From Rickettsia felis URRWXCal2 (lineage in GTDB: Bacteria > Pseudomonadota > Alphaproteobacteria > Rickettsiales > Rickettsiaceae), in assembly GCA_000012145.1 (NCBI GenBank), contig CP000055.1, positions 1 through 39,263 of the forward strand: a stretch of 39,263 nt of DNA, given 5' to 3'. The translations under genes were made by a program, and so were the position numbers. The notes below the pieces were generated by a model, which was given only the letters and a program-made list of their open reading frames with translations, was not told where the DNA came from and made no database searches. This document shows, one piece after another, positions 37,275-39,263 of the stretch (position 1 is the stretch's first letter; each line of letters starts with the position of its first letter).

Positions 37275-37664
37275 TATGTAAGATCAAATCTTCGGGCTGT
37301 TGAAAAAGTTATAAAAAGAAGTAGAAGAGAGTTAATCTAAGGAATAAGCTGTATTTTTATGTTTAAATGAAGATATAAAGATGCAAGGTTATAAGCTTGA
37401 TCAAAGTGTGAGATGTAATAGCCTTAGCTTAAGGCACATGATACCTAATGATCATAGGATTCATGAAGCTAAAGAATTAGAGGCAGTCACGTAAAACATT
37501 CATTACAGTTATGTTTTTTAAGTTAAGTTGTATTATTTTGATAATGATGCATCTATAAGTTATTAATATAGATTAATAACTATAACTTTTAAGGTTAGTT
37601 ATGATTGGATTATTCCTATAATTTTATAAGTTTGGAAGCCTCAAATGTTTTACGTGACTGGCTC
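37275..37664. other. Non-coding stretch with IS481-end remnant
   Basis: TGTAAGATCAAATCTT (37277-37292) is identical to the inner part of the IS481 terminus (28008-28023). The rest shows no supported gene. It contains a hairpin (AGTTATTAAT/ATTAATAACT near 37556-37580) and the left arm of the repeat below. Confidence 0.5.
37485..37659. repeat. Inverted repeat pair of 16 bp
   Basis: AGTCACGTAAAACATT (37485-37500) and its exact inverse AATGTTTTACGTGACT (37644-37659), 143 bp apart, with three more matching bases outside allowing one mismatch (GGC against GCC). The right arm adjoins the IS1182 relic, so these may be ends of a miniature relative. Confidence 0.7.
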
Positions 37665-37840
37665 TTAGAATTTTCTTTTATCTATGAAATAACTAAAAAT
37701 CGTTATTGTGCTAATTATGGACGTCCATCAATTGATCCTGTATTATTTTTTAGGATGCAAATAATAAGTTACTTAATATGGTAATAAAATCAAATAGACG
37801 ATTATGTAAAGAAATTCAGCTAAATATAGCTCTTTTTGAC
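37665..37840 (+). pseudogene. IS1182-family transposase fragment
   Basis: LEFSFIYEITKNRYCANYGR and GRPSIDPVLFFRMQIISYL are the conserved N-terminal signature of IS1182/IS4-like transposases; after a shift, IKSNRRLCKEIQLNIA continues to about 37840. Nothing more of the element is present. Confidence 0.75.
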
Positions 37841-37934
37841 ACTATTTTACTTAACTTGACGGTTCCAAAATAGGATAATTACGTCCAAAAGATCACAATA
37901 CATACCCTTCCGAACAAAGCCTCTCTCAACACAG

Positions 37935-38122
37935 GTATAGCCAATCCTAAATAAAGTGGTTACGCTGCATTGAGTGTTTTGTAGTATTCTTTTGATACAA
38001 AGATTCAGTATCATTCCATAGCTACGATCATGGAATCCAGTTTTTTTCCAAAGGTTTTCTAGATCCCGTGACCAAGGGACTAGATGATATTTTATAGCCA
38101 CTTTATTTAGGATTGGCTATAC
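37935..38122. repeat. 188-bp MITE-like repeat with perfect 25-bp inverted ends
   Basis: The left end (37935-37959) starts GTATAGCCAATCCTAAATAA and the right end (38098-38122) is its exact inverse. The interior contains CATGGAATCCAG and CTAGATCCCGTGACCAAGG, resembling interspersed intergenic repeats seen in rickettsial genomes. An 84-codon reverse ORF (37847-38101) crosses it but looks incidental. Confidence 0.8.
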
Positions 38123-38166
38123 TACTTCATTTCCCTTTACTCACGCCTTTCTTTTTCCTGGCCTCT

Positions 38167-39263
38167 CTAAAACTGTCCAGTACTATAACCAGTGTCTCCA
38201 ACTATGTTTGTAGTATTGTCCTCAAGAAATATTCTACAATCTCCTGAAATATTTGTAGGACCATCAGGAAAAAGAGTTAAATATTTTGAGTCAATTTGAT
38301 TCAACAATTCACCCAAAGAATAAGATTTATGTAAAGGTTGTACAGTAGTAGGACGTAAAATATAAATACCAGTTTTTATTTCTTTAGCTTTATCACATAA
38401 ATTATAATCATATGTACCACCTCCTAATATTTTATTTTCAGCCGAGTCTATATCTCTATTAAACTGTATAGTAGTAATTGTACTTCTACTATCAGGTTTG
38501 GTAGCAATAAGAGCTGTGTGACCCTTTACAAGATAAATATCACCTTCTTGAATTAATCTCAACTGGCTATCTTGAATATCACCACTTAAAAAAGTTACCG
38601 CTTGATAGTGATATTTAGGGTCTGGGCTCCCTGTTTCTATACTGGCCTCATACGCTGCTTGCATGTTGGTAGTATTTATATCTTTAATTTGATCGGTAGT
38701 CAGATAAGTTGCTTTACCTACCGCAGTAGAACAATCCTCAGGACCAAACACTAATTGTTCCTTAAAATAACGATGGGCACCATACTGATAATCACCAAAA
38801 AGTGTCATACCATTTTTAGTAGCAAACGAATATGATGCGGGAACAATACTATCAGGTAATGCATAGCTACTATCTATAAAAGGAAAGAAAGTGGCAGCTC
38901 CAGCTAGATTATCTTGCTTCTTATTACAACTAGCAACAATATCAGCAAGTAATACTGAACTAACAGAAGGATTTTCGTTACCCCAATATTGGGTATTACT
39001 CGGTGATTGTAAAACTGGCAGACTATCACAAGGAATCTCATTAGATAAGTTGTGATAAAATTTACCCGCTAATATTTGTGTTATTAAGCTTTCTTCTTGC
39101 TCCTTAATCCATCCTTTAGCCATATTAAGTTGTAGATGAGTTTTGTTACTCTTTATAGGGAATCCTATCTTATTTAAATCTTGAGTCTTTAAGTAATCAT
39201 TTATTGATATACTAGTACAATAATTTTCAGAAATTTTTTGTAAAAATTGCTGTTCTAACTCCT
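38167..39263 (-). CDS. NlpC/P60-like protein, main part of origin-spanning gene
   Basis: This is the larger part of a 411-residue protein whose first 46 codons lie at 139..1. The frame is open across the 39263/1 junction (codon 47 is AAG, made from positions 1, 39263 and 39262), so the true start is at 139, not the internal ATG at 39123. The C-terminal half carries a Cys in the context PEDCSTAVGKA (about residue 224) and a His in VKGHTALIA (about residue 295). That order and spacing resemble the catalytic Cys and His of NlpC/P60 or CHAP papain-fold hydrolases. I see no signal peptide or membrane segment. The enzyme class is an inference from two short motifs; an unrelated hypothetical protein remains possible. 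That the frame is one gene is firm if the window is circular. Confidence 0.7.
   Translation of the reverse strand, partial: ELEQQFLQKISENYCTSISINDYLKTQDLNKIGFPIKSNKTHLQLNMAKGWIKEQEESLITQILAGKFYHNLSNEIPCDSLPVLQSPSNTQYWGNENPSVSSVLLADIVASCNKKQDNLAGAATFFPFIDSSYALPDSIVPASYSFATKNGMTLFGDYQYGAHRYFKEQLVFGPEDCSTAVGKATYLTTDQIKDINTTNMQAAYEASIETGSPDPKYHYQAVTFLSGDIQDSQLRLIQEGDIYLVKGHTALIATKPDSRSTITTIQFNRDIDSAENKILGGGTYDYNLCDKAKEIKTGIYILRPTTVQPLHKSYSLGELLNQIDSKYLTLFPDGPTNISGDCRIFLEDNTTNIVGDTGYSTGQF

Noticed and set aside
37847..38101. 84-residue reverse ORF
   Set aside because: It spans the 25-bp ended repeat and its reading is incidental; no RBS or motif.
1..39263. CRISPR array, tRNA or rRNA genes
   Set aside because: No regularly spaced direct repeats, cloverleaf-like sequences or rRNA segments were seen on either strand.

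Overview
The window reads as a complete circular plasmid of a tick- or flea-associated Rickettsia. It is AT-rich and full of decaying genes. Its content matches known rickettsial plasmids: ParA plus a small partner, a Rep with a DnaA domain-I tail, a patatin phospholipase, a thymidylate kinase, Hsp20 genes, ankyrin proteins, RAGE-type tra remnants and many IS fragments. Circularity is supported directly: a reverse-strand frame open at position 1 continues without a stop, in register, from position 39263, giving one 411-residue protein across the junction. The length and gene set also fit what I remember of the short R. felis plasmid form pRFdelta; that is recollection, not a search.

Layout. 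38167-39263 plus 1-372: an NlpC/P60-like gene translationally coupled to a small ORF that carries a Rickettsia palindromic element. 413-998: IS5-like transposase relic. 1136-5766: maintenance block with a broken HTH repressor, an array of palindromic TGTATTACAATTGTA-type sites, parA and its small partner, a 58-residue ribbon-helix-helix protein, and rep behind an RBS hairpin. 5754-7784: a nuclease-methylase fusion gene broken by a 16-bp duplication and joined tail to tail to a degraded pleD. 7925-12955: small unknown genes, patatin (pat2) and tmk. 13011-22494: remnants of conjugation genes (traA, traD, traG), an Rpn nuclease and ankyrin genes. 22805-28033: a cargo island bounded by 106-bp inverted copies of an IS481 end, holding a GH18 chitinase-like gene, a cytoplasmic and a secreted Hsp20, an exonuclease fragment and an IS256. 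28041-29634: an Rpn relic, a GH84 O-GlcNAcase/hyaluronidase-like gene and a duplicated small gene. 30157-32141: IS110, Uup and IS66 debris. 32198-35187: second Rpn gene and a toprim-domain transfer gene. 35244-38122: IS630 relic, WGR protein, TPR relic, serine resolvase with a palindromic res-like region, IS1182 relic and a 188-bp MITE-like repeat.

How it works together. Replication and partition look intact (rep, parA and partner), and the resolvase may resolve multimers. Conjugation is dead: traA, traD and the toprim gene are each split by a single in-frame stop, and other lesions truncate them. The intact cargo points to host interaction and stress: patatin phospholipase, GH18, GH84, a possible NlpC/P60-type enzyme and two small heat-shock proteins, one with a signal peptide. 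Two intact Rpn nucleases sit 18 and 12 bp downstream of the broken transfer genes.
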